Part shown: positions 33,368-46,095 of the stretch, in pieces | How the letters are laid out: every line of letters begins with the position of its first letter | Numbering within the stretch: the stretch's first letter is position 1 | The notes under the pieces: generated by a model | The model's database searches: none | Told to the model about the DNA's origin: nothing | The model's input: the letters and a program-made list of their open reading frames with translations, nothing else | Program-made: the position numbers and the translations under genes | Assembly (NCBI GenBank): GCA_944989445.1 | Contig: CALYLW010000972.1 | Span: 162,578-226,577 of the forward strand | DNA: 64,000 bases | Source: Ampullaceana balthica | Taxonomy: Eukaryota; Mollusca; Gastropoda; Lymnaeidae | Direction of reading: 5' to 3'

Positions 33368-33792
33368 TTACAAGATGGATAGACGACACCCCCTCCTCCA
33401 TGGCAATATGGATAGATGACACTCTCTCCCCCATGACACTATGGATAGACGAAACTCCCTCCCCAATGACAATATGGATAGATGACACACCCTCTCCCAT
33501 GACAATATGGATAGACGACACCACCTCCCCCATAACAATATGGATAGCCGACACCACCTCCCCCATAAGAATATGGATAGACGACACCCTCTCCCATGAA
33601 AATATGGATAGACGACACCCTCTCCCATGACAATATGTATAGATGACACCCCCTCCCCCATGACAATATGTATAGACGACACCACCTCCCATGACAATAT
33701 AGATAGATGACACCCCCTCCCCCATGACAATATGTATAGACGACACCACCTCCCCCATAACAATATGTATAGACGACACCACCTCCCCCACC
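33368..33792. repeat. 33-bp minisatellite, about 13 copies
   Basis: The unit is GACAATATGGATAGACGACA plus a C-rich CCCCCTCCCCCAT. Lengths vary by 1-3 bp in the C-run, so frames shift between units. Confidence 0.9.
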
Positions 33793-33940
33793 CCAGATCT
33801 TAATTGTTTCCTTCCGCAAATGTCATTTTCCTAACAAGGCCGTCCATTTTGATTATATGATTACCAATTATAGTTCATTCCGAGATGATGATGATGATCA
33901 TTTCAAGTCCCCGGAAAGAAAATCATTTTGTTTTTGAAAA

Positions 33941-34350
33941 TATATGTGATGCTCTATATGTGATGCTCTATATGTGATGCTCTATATGTGATGGTCTATA
34001 TGTGATGGTCTATATGTGATGGTCTATATGTGATGGTCTATATGTGATGGTCTATATGTGATGGTCTATATGTGATGCTCTATATGTGATGGTCTATATG
34101 TGATGGTCTATATGTGATGGTCTATATGTGATGGTCTATATGTGATGCTCTATATGTGATGCTCTATATGTGATGGTCTATATGTGACTGTCTATATGTG
34201 ATGCTCTATATGTGATGGTCTATATGTGATGGTCTATATGTGATGGTCTATATGTGATGGTCGATAAGTGATGCTCTATATGTGATGGTCTATATGTGAT
34301 GGTCTATATGTGATGGTCTATATGTGATGGTCTATATGTGATGGTCTATA
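33941..34350. repeat. 14-bp minisatellite, about 29 copies
   Basis: The unit is TATATGTGATGGTC with GCTC variants clustered at the start and in the middle. Confidence 0.96.
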
Positions 34351-34567
34351 GTGCACTGGTTGGGTGTTATTCTGGTGTTCCATTGGGTGAATTCAGGAAT
34401 CTGCCATTCCAATTAGGCGAATCTCTTCACTTGGTCAGACTGGCTATGAGGGGAAGTTATATAGTCATAATAATAATTATTGTTTCTGTTTCGCTGGTAT
34501 AGATTCATAGCGAAGGTTCATTAGGGCTTACCACAAACACTGGTAAGAGAAAGACATGCCTGAAAGG

Positions 34568-34698
<131 letters not shown>

Positions 34699-34815
34699 TG
34701 GTTGAGTGGAGAATTAGTAACATTGCAATTGCATTCTATTATTTTTTTTAATTTTATGCTTCAAATGATATATTCGCTATATATGCATATACATTATATT
34801 ATATACATTATATAT

Positions 34816-34829
34816 AAACACACACACAA

Positions 34830-34876
<47 letters not shown>

Positions 34877-34910
34877 AACACACACACACAAACACACACA
34901 CACACACATA
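34816..34910. repeat. (CA)n microsatellite with AAAC interruptions
   Basis: CA blocks punctuated regularly by ACAAACAC, forming a higher-order period of about 14-16 bp. Confidence 0.95.
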
Positions 34911-34967
34911 TATATATACTTTTTAAAAAAAAACGTTACCTTAACCTGTTAATCAGTGGTATGTACG

Positions 34968-35250
34968 CGGGGGACGCGGTGGTCGAGTGGCAGCGCACTG
35001 GACTGTCGTACCGATGGTCACGGGTTCGAATCCGTGTGAAGGCAAGGGCTTGTTCCTGGGGCCTAGGGCGTCCCTGAGTCACCCCGCTCCGAATGGGTAC
35101 CTAACTACATAGTTAGGCGGCTGGGCAATGCGTGGAACCCACAAACCCGTGGCCTGTGATTGCTGCATCACTTGCCAACAGATCATCTATCATGGTCTGT
35201 GGACGCAACTATCTTCTGCATAGAAGGAGCGTCTGTATAGATAAGATAAG
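34968..35250 (+). mobile_element. tRNA-headed SINE, complete copy with target duplication
   Basis: A box TGGTCGAGTGG and B box GGTTCGAATCC are intact, and the body and GATAA-type tail match the copy at 24045-24329. ATGTACG flanks it (34961-34967 and 35251-35257). Confidence 0.94.
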
Positions 35251-35257
35251 ATGTACG

Positions 35258-35684
35258 TGTTCAGATTGTTCCGTTCAAACTATTTAGTGCAGATCTGAAA
35301 CACCGATAAATTTATTTCATAATTCCCATGGAAAGATTGAAATTAATTTTTATGTGTTTTATATCAAAGGGTAAATTCAGACTTTTTAAGAAAAGAACCC
35401 GGGCAAATTTGCTAACAAGGAATAGGCGGGTGCCGGGGGGGGGGTGGGGGTGGAGGGAGGGATGAAGTGGGACCTCCAAACGTGACGCGTGTCTCAATGT
35501 GACCTTAGACCTCGTGCGATGTCCAGCAGTCGCCCTAATGAAGTCTTACACATTCAGGGCGTGTCTTGGCTTCAAGTCCAACAAACCTCAACATGGACAT
35601 TCTCCCTCCTCCCAACCAACCAACCAACCCCCCCCCCAGTAGTGATGTGGACAAGTTAGATTAGTTGCTGTTCTTCTAGTGTAA
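35258..35684. other. no recognised feature
   Basis: Contains G-runs near 35437 and a CCAACCAACCAACC stretch near 35615. No gene seen. Confidence 0.5.
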
Positions 35685-35956
35685 GGGGGCACTCAGCCAT
35701 TTAACAGTCTGGTAACAGGGGCGTGTGCGGGACTAAGTGCTGGGGGGCACTGGGGGGCACTCATCCATTTAACAATCTCGTGACAGGGGCGTGTGAGGGA
35801 CTAACTGCGGGGGGGCACTCACCCATTTAACAGTCTCGTAACAGGGGCGTGTGAGGGACTAACTGCTGGGGGGGGGACACTCAGCCATTTAACAGTCTCG
35901 TAACATGGGCGTGTGAGGGACTAAGTGCTGGGGGGAACTCAGCCTGTTAACAGTCT
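35685..35956. repeat. about 60-bp tandem repeat, 4.5 copies
   Basis: Each copy has CACTCAGCCATTTAACAGTC, GGGGCGTGTGAGGGACTAA and a variable G-run that accounts for length differences. Confidence 0.88.
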
Positions 35957-36230
35957 CTTAGAAGACGACAAAATAGTGATTTGTAAGGGATATTATATTA
36001 AGTCGAGCACATAAGTAGCAATCTCACGTGTAGTATTTAAAGTTGGCAACGTAAGAACATTTGAGAGAAGTCAAAGAAAATACACATCCAGTGTTATATG
36101 ACTTTCGTACTAACAGACACGTGTTGGAATGAACGTTTAGTAGTAGTGCTGTATTTCCCCGCATAGAGCCGCACCGAAGATCGTCCGTCCTCGCCGTAAG
36201 ACGTGTCTCGGTGAATATCTGATGGAGGCA

Positions 36231-37115
36231 CAAACAACTCAGGCTATCTCATTAAACAAACAACTCAGGCTATCTCATTAAACAAACAATTCAGGCTATC
36301 TCATTAAACAAACAACTCAGGCTATCTCATTAAACAAACAACTCAGGCTATCTCATTAAACAAACAACTCAGGCTATCTCATTAAACAAACAACTCAGGC
36401 TATCTCATTAAACAAACAACTCAGGCTATCTCATTAAACAAACAACTCAGGCTATCTCATTAAACAAACAACTCAGGCTATCTCATTAAACAAACAACTC
36501 AGGCTATCTCATTAAACAAACAACTCAGGCTATCTCATTAAACAAACAACTCAGGCTATCTCATTAAACAAACAACTCAGGCTATCTCATTAAACAAACA
36601 ACTCAGGCTATCTCATTAAACAAACAATTCAGGCTATCTCATTAAACAAACAATTCAGGCTATCTCATTAAACAAACAACTCAGGCTATCTCATTAAACA
36701 AACAACTCAGGCTATCTCATTAAACAAACAACTCAGGCTATCTCATTAAACAAACAACTCAGGCTATCTCATTAAACAAACAACTCAGGCTATCTCATTA
36801 AACAAACAACTCAGGCTATCTCATTAAACAAACAACTCAGGCTATCTCATTAAACAAACAACTCAGGCTATCTCATTAAACAAACAACTCAGGCTATCTC
36901 ATTAAACAAACAACTCAGGCTATCTCATTAAACAAACAACTCAGGCTATCTCATTAAACAAACAACTCAGGCTATCTCATTAAACAAACAATTCAGGCTA
37001 TCTCATTAAACAAACAATTCAGGCTATCTCATTAAACAAACAATTCAGGCTATCTCATTAAACAAACAATTCAGGCTATCTCATTAAACAAACAATTCAG
37101 GCTATCTCATTAAAC
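36231..37115. repeat. 26-bp minisatellite, 34 copies
   Basis: The unit is CAAACAACTCAGGCTATCTC plus ATTAAA. AATTCAGG variants cluster at the left, the middle and the right edge. Confidence 0.97.
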
Positions 37116-37167
37116 CTGTTCACGCACTAAGACAAATCACACGCACTAAGACCGATCTCATGCACCA

Positions 37168-37299
37168 TCGTCTTATCTTATCTTATCTATACAGACCTCT
37201 ACAGATCTTCTATGCAGAAGATAATTGCGTCCACAGACCATGACAGATGATCTGTTGGCAAGTGATGCAGCGTTCACAGGCCACAGCTTTGTCTTGCGA
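37168..37299 (-). mobile_element. SINE 3' half, inverted
   Basis: On the minus strand it reads CTGTGGCCTGTGAACGCTGC through CATGGTCTGTGGACGCAAT to GATAAGATAAGACGA, the distal half of the SINE at 24045. The tRNA head is missing. Confidence 0.87.
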
Positions 37300-39919
37300 G
37301 ACGGAATGAAGCCGCTAATCCGATAAAGACACATCTAAGGATCCAGGATTTGAACCTTGTATGTTTCATGCTACGCTTTTTCTAGAGCTCCTCAAACCTC
37401 AGTCTTTCTTTCAATTATTCTGACCTCCCCTTCTCACTCCACTTTTCCGTTCAGGCATTTGGCATTTCTCTCTATATCTCTTTCTATCCTATTTGTGTTT
37501 CAAAAGTATGATTGTCCGTGTAATGCATGCTACACTGGGCTGCGATAATTAACGATTAATTAATTGATTAATCGTAAAAAATTAAAATTGATATGATCGA
37601 TTAAAATTTAAGAAAATGTTTAAAATATTTTTTCCCCCAATTTATTAATAATTTATGTTTTTTGTTACTTACATACTTTCCCTCGTATTATTATTATTTA
37701 TTTAGACGTGCATATGTGTAAACAAAAAGGTTTTTCTTCCCTATTTGTTGCATGGCAGAACGAATTTCCCGTGTTACGTCACAAAATTTGGGAGCCATGG
37801 AATAGCTGCGACTTAACAGATTTCGCGAAATAATGAATCGCAACTTAACAGGATCTATATATGCGTAATAAAAATAATTAATTGAAATTAATCGCTTAAT
37901 CGATTAATTTTGTTCCCAATATTATTCGAATTTTAAAAAAAAGTAACTGCCCATAAATGCTACATACTGTCGTTGGACAAGAAAAATTGGATTTGGTAAC
38001 GTGGAGTTGTGTATTAAAGTGTGGGAAAATTTCAGTCTTCAGCGAACTTCGGACCATTTCATTTATTCTTGTTTCTGGTTTTCTAACCAAAAAAATTAAC
38101 TTCTCACGAGATTTTTATTCACACTTCCTTGAAGACACCTAACAAACATATTAAAACAGCGACGACAAAATTTCCAATAACTAACTCCAAACTAATACCA
38201 AGAGTTAAGTTGTTCCATCAATTTTAGGTTATAAAGAAGTTGAGTAAATACAATATTAAATTGCTTGAAGCTAGACGCTTAAATTGATTCTTAAATTTTG
38301 TTTTGTGCCCTTGTGTGAATCGTGTGGAAAAAAACATTTTAAATATTAAAATTTTCAAATTACCTAAAAAATTGACCCCGCCCCCACACACACTCACACA
38401 ATTTTCCATATGAAAAAAGTAAAATGTCAGACCCGTAACCATGGCTACACTCAATGCAGTAAAAGTATATCTCTAATCTTCTGACTTTTCCTTTTTGTTT
38501 TCCGTCTGTGCCAAACGTCGCAGAGTTAATCAGGCCAGAAATGTAGAAGTTCACGGTCTACAGACTCCAGGAATGCCATCTAGTGGCTGCATCGTTAAAT
38601 TTGAAATGTTAGAGATCGTCAGGGCTTGCTGCAATGAGTGTTATCCGCCTCACGGTCCTGTGAGCTTTAGATCGGCTCAGTGTTATTTATAGATCACTGC
38701 CCGCCATTATTATTATTATGTTGTGTTTTAAAATGTGAGAACTTTTTATCAGAGGCGTAGGAATATGTGAATTTTAAACACAGCCATTAAAAATATTGTA
38801 GCTCTTAAATTACCAGAAAATATATGTTGTTTCTTTCATGCATATCTTGTTTTGTTTTTGGATACAAGTCATTGGAGATCTATTGCACAATTTTAATGTC
38901 GTTGTATTTATCAGCATTTAGTACCTTCTCCAGGCCAGTGAGAATATACTTTAAAGAAATATATTGCTTCACAGCAAAGTGAATGAAACGAAGCGAAAGT
39001 TTAATTTTTTTAACATTTAAAGCAATTATGATTTCAATTTAAAAACTATTTTAAACCGTATTATACAACACATTATATTCTAATGTTTATAGGTTTTTAT
39101 GAATGACAAAAACCCTTATTATTATCATTATTTTAGTTTTTTAAATTTAAGATTTTATTTATAATAATAAACTACCTTTATTTGAGTTGCAATCTAAGCA
39201 AGTGTATCTTTTAGCTAAATGTACGCCCAGCCAATATCTCACTGATGTTATATAACAAATTTAAATACTCACGCACTCATGAGACAGATCACAAATATTT
39301 TAAAATTTAAAATACAAATTAATAGTTATAATTAACAATTAGTTAACATTATCAATAAAAATAAATAAGTAAAATTAATATGCCAATGTCAAAGAAATTC
39401 TTGTTATTTATTTCTTTGTAATGACATTTGTGTATCCAAGTAACCATCAATACACACTTGAAGAACAAGGTAAATGTCCACGCAACAATAGTGGTAGAGG
39501 TAGTGGTCGTTGTGGATCATGTGGAAAATTCCAGAATCGCCACAACTTCTGATTTATTAAAGTCTAATTTTAAAAAGAAATATTCATTGTTGTGTAATTC
39601 AATTCAAACAAAAATCTCATCCAATTTAATTAAATCGACGTCTTAATGTGTCTTCTAATTAAACTGTTTCTTAACTGTTTTTAACGAGGATTACATTTTT
39701 CTTTAAAATTGTTTTTTACTTTACATATATACCATATGTACATTATAAGGTTTAAATTACGGTATATAGTTTTGACATGACACTTTTCTGACCAGTTTTG
39801 TGACACCACCTCAAGTTTCATTTTTACCTTAGAAACAAAGAGATTTTGCCTGACTAAATTATTGGATTATTGGAAGAATAGAATTGGCATTTGATTTGTT
39901 TATCTCGTAATTATGAAGA
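37300..39919. other. long intergenic stretch, one possible MITE
   Basis: Between about 37537 and 37918, CGATTAATTAATTGATTAAT and a near-inverse ATTAATCGCTTAATCGATTA could be the ends of a small hAT-like MITE (low confidence). The remainder is AT-rich with no recognised gene. Confidence 0.4.
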
Positions 39920-40561
39920 CTTCTAAGCAGTGGCGTCACTAGGGGGGGTGGGGGGAGGGCGGGCCGCCCCGGGTGACACCCGCCAGGGGGTGACACCCAA
40001 GCCTAAAATTTTACTGTGTACGATTTTATGTCAGAAAACAAAAGATAACAATTTTTTTTTAATCTAGAAAGAAATTAAGAAATACAATGAAATACGTTTA
40101 ACGCGAAAATTCTTATAATTAAATAAATAAATAATAAAACAGTCCCAACACACGAACAACATTAAAACAAATTAGGAAAAAAAGAAAAGTAATAGTCGCA
40201 GCAGAGAGATCTTTAAAAAAGGCTGGAATGAAAGAGGCAGTGTCTTCTGTTTTAAAAGATATAAAGGCATTTGGGCTTGGACACACTGACAGCATGAACG
40301 AATCCCACCTCACGACTCCCTCCACCACAGTGGGGTGGGGGAATACGATTTTATCACAAAGAAAAAAATCAAAAGATGTGTTTTCTTTGTTGATATTTTT
40401 CTTGAGGAAAATTATGATTTCAATGTCTTTGAGTGTAATATGTTTTATATATATATTTATTAAAGGCGTGAAAGCATAGATATGCATGTTTATATACAGG
40501 TAGTCCTCCGGTTACGACGGTCCCATTCCGACTTACGCTGTTTAGTGCTTACGAATGCGCA

Positions 40562-41376
40562 GAGGCGTCACTAAGACTGGTGTCACCTGGGGCGGTAGCT
40601 CATGATGTCACCCCATCACGACTGAAGGGGTCGTCCATAAATGACGTCACGCGACGTTGCCGATTTTTACCCCACCCTCCCCCAGCGTCATACTTTGTCA
40701 CAAAAACTTAGATCCCACCCCTTTTTACGATATGACGTCACAAAGCTTTTACACACCTCCCCAAGCCGTATTTTCTCAATAAAAATTAGCATGTTGCAAA
40801 AAAAATTATTTCATTTAAATAATAATATGTATTTAGGGTAAGTCTGCACTGTAATATCGTAACACGCGTGAAGTCATTGAAAACGTAAATAAATAAATGG
40901 TAAACAATCAAATATTTAAGTGGAAATTTTATTTAAAGTTTCGCGTTTTTGATGTGACGTCACATTTCTTAAACAACCCCCCTCCTCGTACCACATCGTC
41001 ACAGATGGGTGGACCCCCCCTATGGCGGATTAAAAAAGGGGGGGGGGTTGAACGGGCTAAAGCCCCCCAATAATTTAAGGGCCCTAAACATTTTTATGAA
41101 TTATAGTGTATATTAGTGTATAATAAAGATGCAGGCCATTGCCATTATGTTTGTACGAATCCCTGAAAATGCCTTGGACAGTCATACGGCAATGCTGCAA
41201 ATGAGTAGGAAGTATAACTGAAACCAGGCTATTCTTCGTGAGAAGTGCATTGTAGCTCATTATGTGCCGTGCACAGCTCATTCCTTTAATTTGGTTGGGA
41301 AAAGAGCAGCAGGTTGTCCTCATCGTTGACAGGTACTTCAAAAACATATGGAATTGATACATGCTAACAAAGCCTT
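40562..41376 (+). repeat. left arm of the foldback
   Basis: Runs from CAGAGGCGTCACTAAG through GTCCATAAATGACGTCAC and TATGGCGGATTAAAA to ATGCTAACAAAGCCTTGTC. It is about 90% similar by eye to the inverse of 42729-43594, but lacks about 65-75 bp of transposase sequence after GCAGCAGGTTGTCCT. Confidence 0.88.
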
Positions 41377-41399
41377 GTCCATGCAAATTCTAACTCATT

Positions 41400-43053
41400 A
41401 TATATTCTTTTCAACTTTGAAAAGGATCGCTCTCAGTTGCAGTTTGATGTCATCATTGAAAGATAGATGCGAAGTGCGATGTGTACATTTGTAAAGGACT
41501 GTGTGAAATATAGCTCATTCAAAAGCAGCAAAATTTTTAGCTCTGTGCAAGTTTTTTGAGTTTCGCTTTGTGCTAATTCCTTTTCCTTACCATGAGCCTG
41601 GGGGCTGGACAATAAACTTTTTTAAGAGTTCTGAAAATTGGACTAATTCTGAAGGTAAACAGTCTTCGAAATCACTCATGAACCTACATGTGGAAGAAAA
41701 TCAGAAGCCCCGAGCCTAGTGCTCTTTATGGGTCTTCCCGGAAGACCCCCCTTAGCCATCTGGCCACCAAAGGGATGTAACAGCTGAGGACCAAAAAAAA
41801 GCGGTCGCTTCTGAAGCGGCCACCTGGGCATCCAGGACATACAGTCGAAGATGCCTCCCACTAAGTTGCCCTCACAAGGAGGTGGTGGAATTTCCTACTA
41901 CGACCCGCTACCACTTTGGCGCCATCCCGGCAAAGCACACGGGTCTCCATGGTTAGGACCGCCGCAGACCGGGGGATCATCAAAGACCTACCTAGGGTGC
42001 AACCCCCACTGGAAGGTTTCCTCAGAGCTGGCGTCCAATGCGTTCTTCGCGGCACTTTTTGCTAATCCGTACTGGCGCTCCTGGCCCTAAACCGGCACCG
42101 CTCGATGGCGTTGCTAGTAAATTGAGGGGGGACGAAACGGTTGCTTCGGATTTACCCGACCCCTTCTTCGAAATCACTTGAATGTTCTTCCATTAACTTG
42201 GCTGCTGTCCATCGGGTGGCGAAAGTGCTGAGCTCAGTTAGGTTTGTAAGAAAGCCAAATTTCTCATGGATGTATTTATATGCACCTAACCAATGTTGTT
42301 GGGCTTAAGAAAGTTTGTCAATGATTACCAGAAATACCTCAATCTTGAATTTTTTTCTCCAGGAGAATACTGTTTTGTTGATGTCATTTATCAAACTGAC
42401 GCTTTCTTTTTTGTTTGATAGTATTGAAGATTGTTTACACTGTTTTTACCACGGACTTTTTCCTTTCTTTTGTCTTCATAGGAATAAAATTAAGAATGCT
42501 ATTTTTTAACAAACTCAATGAGAGACATCCTTTCTAAAATTGTTTCCCAAATTTCAAGTAAAATAGCGACTTCCAGTTGTTCAATTTCCTTTAGAAATCC
42601 TTCTTCTTCAAGTCGGCAGTCACGTGGCTGATTTTCATTCGTTGCTAATTCTTCCAGTGCTGCGATATTCTCATGGTATGAGCTATTAACAGACCTTACA
42701 GCATAATGTCAGGCTGATCATCTTGTGTCAGACAAGGCTTTGTTAGCATGTATCAATTTCATATGTTTTTGAAGTACCTGTCAACGATGAGTAGATGCAA
42801 CAAGTCGGGTATAAAGATTTTGCAGAAGACAAAAAAATCTGACCGCAGTAGGACAACCTGCTGCTCTTTTCCCAACCAAATTAAAGGAATGAGCTGTGCA
42901 CGGCACATAATGAGCTACAATGCACTTCTCACGAAGAATAGCCTGGTTTCCGTTATACTTCCTACTCATTTGCAGCATTGCCGTATGACTGTCCAAGGCA
43001 TTTTCAGGGATTCGTACAAACATAATGGCATGGCCTGCATCTTTATTATACAC
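41400..43053 (-). pseudogene. hAT transposase relic, ZMYM1-like
   Basis: Minus-strand words in order: MSRKYNGNQAIL, HYVPCTAHSFNLVGKRAA, FFCLLQNLYTRLVASTHR, QVLQKHMKLIHANKALSDTR, YHENIAALEELATNE and, near 42240-42180, AAKLMEEHSSDFE, continuing across the 488-bp insertion as DCLPSELVQFSELLKK. This is the order of the ZMYM1-like, TTF-type hAT proteins. Both tryptophans expected after STHR and SDTR are TGA stops, and further stops and frameshifts follow. The left arm holds an inverted partial copy (about 41129-41330, plus strand: same CTAHSFNLVG words with a stop in KYN-x-NQAI). Confidence 0.82.
41677..42164. mobile_element. 488-bp insertion with 14-bp target duplication
   Basis: TCTTCGAAATCACT is present at 41663-41676 and 42165-42178 and splits the transposase relic. 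The inserted DNA is GC-richer than its host and has no poly-A, no inverted ends and no recognised protein. The variable-length duplication fits LINE-type integration, so it may be a SINE or an internal LINE fragment. Family unknown. Confidence 0.8.
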
Positions 43054-43594
43054 TATAATTCATAAAAAGTTTGGGGGCCCTTAAATTATTGGGGGCTTTA
43101 GCCCGTTCAGCATCCCCCCCCTTTTAATCCGCCATAGGGGGGTCCACGCATCTGTGACGATGTGGTACGAGGAGGGGGGTGTTTAAGAAATGTGACGTCA
43201 CATAAAAAACGCGAAACTTTAAATAAAAGTTCCACTTAAATATTTGATTGTTTACCATTTATTTAATTAAGTACTTTTCAATGACTTCACGCGTGTTACG
43301 ATATTACAGTGAAGACTTACCCTAAATACATATTTAAATGACAAAAAATAATTTGCAACATGCTAATTTTTATTGAGGAAAATACGGTTTGGGGGAGGGG
43401 TGTCAAAGCTTTGTGACGTCATATCGTAAAAAGGGACGGGGTCTATATTTTTGTGACAAAGTATGACGCTGGGGGAGGGTGGGGTAAAAATCGGCAACCT
43501 CGCGTGACGTCATTTATGGACGGCCCCTTCAGTCGTGAAGGGGTGACACCATGAGCTACCGCCCCGGGTGACACCAACCCTAGTGACGCCTCTG
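42729..43594 (-). repeat. right arm of the foldback
   Basis: The inverted counterpart of 40562-41376 and the more complete arm. Its minus strand starts with the outer CAGAGGCGTCACTAGG end and leads into the transposase reading frame. Confidence 0.88.
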
Positions 43595-43602
43595 CTTCTA
43601 AG

Positions 43603-44795
43603 CTTAAATCGAAATATTAATCGTTTTTTATACTTAAGAAATAAGAAAATTTTATTTTAAAAAAAAAGAAATAAATCTCTAACTGAAGTGTTTCTAATTG
43701 TCCCAATAAAACTGCCATTTGTAATAAAATGCCCCTTGAGTGGGGGTTGTTGTATACGCCACTGAATATTTCCCTCCGCAGTTAAAACATCGCGTAGTTT
43801 TCACATGGATCACCGAACCTTTAATTTCTGACACTCCATGCGCATTAGACAGTTTCAAACCCAAGCAAGCAGAAGGTGAAGGTCTTCTTGTGGAAACTGG
43901 GTGAATCGAGAATATCCTTTGTTCGGAAGAATTTTTAAAATAATTTTGACAAATTTTGAAGCTTAAAAAATAAACATGTTTTTGTTTTTGTCTTAAGATT
44001 TTAGAACTTCGTTATTTTTTTTTCCTTTTTCCAATATATAAACAATTATTGATTTTGTCTGGAAGTAAAAATAAAAAATAAATACATAAAAAAATGATGG
44101 GATTTTTACACCAGAAGCACTACTAGGAACATACATCAAGTAACCAAATAATTTTAACTTCACTTCGTCTTTGTTTTTAATGCAGATCTCAGCTAGTCAA
44201 GTCTATTGAAACTCTGTCTTTAAAATGTACGGAAAAAGGCGTTGGACCTCCATCTTCGTTTCTCACTCTCCTGTCACAGTTTAAGTTTCTTCCAGACACC
44301 AATTGCTCTATTGTTGGCCGTTTCGATAAATCTCAAATCATTTCATCCATGAACAGATACGTGTAACTTTACGGTATCGCTAAGACGTTAACCTCGCCAC
44401 TTGTATTACAAAATAACCCCCCCCCCACACACGCCACGGTCAAGGTGTAATGTTCTCTAATGTGCGAAAATCAATTTGGTTCATTTAAATTTCAAAGGAA
44501 ATTGTATATGTTTCGTTATCACTGTCATGTTTCTCTAATGAATTGTTTATATCTATTACGTCATTAAATATGAGATTTTTTTTTCTGTCTGAAAATATTC
44601 TACGCACTTAGTTTACTTAACCGAGCTATCTGTCAAATCTCGAAAAAATGCAAAACTGTTTTAAATGAAAAAATTAATGCATTGACATTCAAACAACATT
44701 AATGAAATTCACTTCTAGTCAAAATACCAGCAAAAGGACGTGTTAAAATTTTTGTCACATTTATATGTTTAGATAACTATAACAAATGTAAATGC
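43603..44795. other. no recognised feature
   Basis: AT-rich DNA with a C-run near 44417. No gene or element identified. Confidence 0.45.
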
Positions 44796-44936
44796 TATTA
44801 TCTTATCTGTTTACAGACGCTCCTTCTATACAGAAGATTATTGCGTCCTACGCTTATCTATGGTTTGTGTTCAGTCCTGTATTTTTATTAGAGATTTAAA
44901 TGTTGATAAAGTGTTGGTTTTCCTGGTTTTGCCTTT
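44796..44936 (-). mobile_element. CR1/Jockey-type LINE 3' end, short copy
   Basis: On the minus strand it starts within the last codons of the ORF (KTNTLSTFKSLIK, then a stop) and continues into the 3' tail TCTTCTGTATAGAAGGAGCG and GATAAGATAA. It is almost identical to 3196-3335. Confidence 0.85.
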
Positions 44937-45399
44937 CTTAAATAACTCTTCTTGTCTCACCAGATAATTTGTCTGCACTCTGATCTCCAACGACAAATTT
45001 AGAATAATTAGCTTCCAATAATTGAAGACTCACAATATTACTTTTACTCTAAATGATCATAAAAGAAGAAAAAGAGAGCATCCCCCCCAGATAAGGTCCC
45101 GCAATGCACCGCCAGATCAAACAGCTAATACCGGTCATCAAGGGTTCCGGTAGGAGATGAAAATTGGACCACCGACCGGATCCCAGGATTCCCCGACCCG
45201 AGTTCCTACGTCATTAACTAAGTAGCTTTGTATGTCCAGGACAGACGCCAAGTACCGCCACACTGCAAGACGTGAGGCGGGCACGTCTTCACGGCTTGAA
45301 ATGACTCACTTTGAAGGACTAATGGCTACCTCCAAGTAGCCCAACTACTCTTTAATAAGGACCCGTGTCAGACCGATCATGCCATTTTCTATTTGTTCA
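44937..45399. other. unassigned, GC-balanced segment
   Basis: 45080-45370 is less AT-rich than its surroundings and reads like an old element or exon remnant, but no frame or family is recognisable. Confidence 0.4.
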
Positions 45400-45545
45400 C
45401 CGCCCCCAAACCACCCCCAATCCTCCAAACCACCCCAAACCTTCAAACCGCCCCCAAACCTTCAAACCACCCCCAAACCTTTAAACGGCCCCCAAACCTT
45501 TAAACCGCCCCCAAACCTTTAAACGCCAACAAACCTTAAAAAACC
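45400..45545. repeat. degenerate C-rich tandem repeat, about 19 bp
   Basis: About seven copies of ACCGCCCCCAAACCTTCAA with variation in C-run length. Confidence 0.85.
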
Positions 45546-45907
45546 CACCAACCTCCAACCTATAGGATAGTCTACATATCACGATGATGGTAGAAGATAT
45601 TCTGACGTTACTCCCTCCGTGATGTCACATTATACCGTTAGAAAACCATTCTCATTTTAGGAACCAAACCCAGGAAGTTTGCAGAAAGAACAATTATTTA
45701 AAAAAAAACCTGAAAATAGATCTTTAAATTATTTGTTTAGTTGAGTCAACACTAGTAGTAAGACCCGTACCAAGATGGTAAGAAATATGATGTTTTTCAG
45801 GAGTGACTTACTAACAAATTCTCCTTCCAAGAATAACAACACACGTCTGTGACGCAATCCCCAATTCTAATTCCAATCCCTCCCTTTCAAAATTCATAAT
45901 TGGGCAT
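45546..45907. other. no recognised feature
   Basis: Unique AT-rich DNA. Confidence 0.45.
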
Positions 45908-46095
45908 TGAATGATGGGTTAGGATTAAGGCTACTAATGATTGGTTAGGGCTAGAGCCACTAATGTGGGTTAGGATGAGGGCCACTAGTGATGGTTAGGA
46001 TTAGGGCCACTAATGATCGGTTAGGGCTAGAGCCACTAATGTGGGTTAGGGTTAGGGCCACGAATGATGGGTTAGAGTTAGGGCAACTAATTATG
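45908..46095. repeat. degenerate tandem repeat of about 26-27 bp
   Basis: About seven diverged copies built on GGTTAGGGCTAGAGCCACTA and ATGATG. The GGGTTAGGG words are not a telomeric array. Confidence 0.82.

Larger units (their letters stand above)
39928..43594. mobile_element. nested hAT/foldback composite, 3,667 bp, 8-bp target duplication
   Basis: CTTCTAAG is duplicated at 39920-39927 and 43595-43602. The outer ends are CAGTGGCGTCACTAGG and the inverse of CCTAGTGACGCCTCTG. Inside, from 40562, a second CAGAGGCGTCACTA end begins an arm that is inverted at 42729-43594. Within the arms are the ATAAATGACGTCA MITE ends (also at 839-1308), then TATGGCGGATTAAAA ends at 41021 and 43136, then transposase remains, and finally a target-duplicated insertion at 41677-42164. 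A further MITE-like word (GGTAGTCCTCCGGTTACGAC) lies at about 40499. Confidence 0.88.

Noticed and set aside
33273..33819. Overlapping VVSSIHIVMGE and related repeat proteins
   Set aside because: Products of the 33-bp array; C-run length changes break the frame between units.
40119..40479. Small frames on both strands inside the composite element
   Set aside because: AT-rich with poly-A and poly-T tracts and no recognisable domain; chance frames.
46055..46075. Interstitial telomere repeat
   Set aside because: Only two TTAGGG words occur, inside a degenerate 26-bp repeat.
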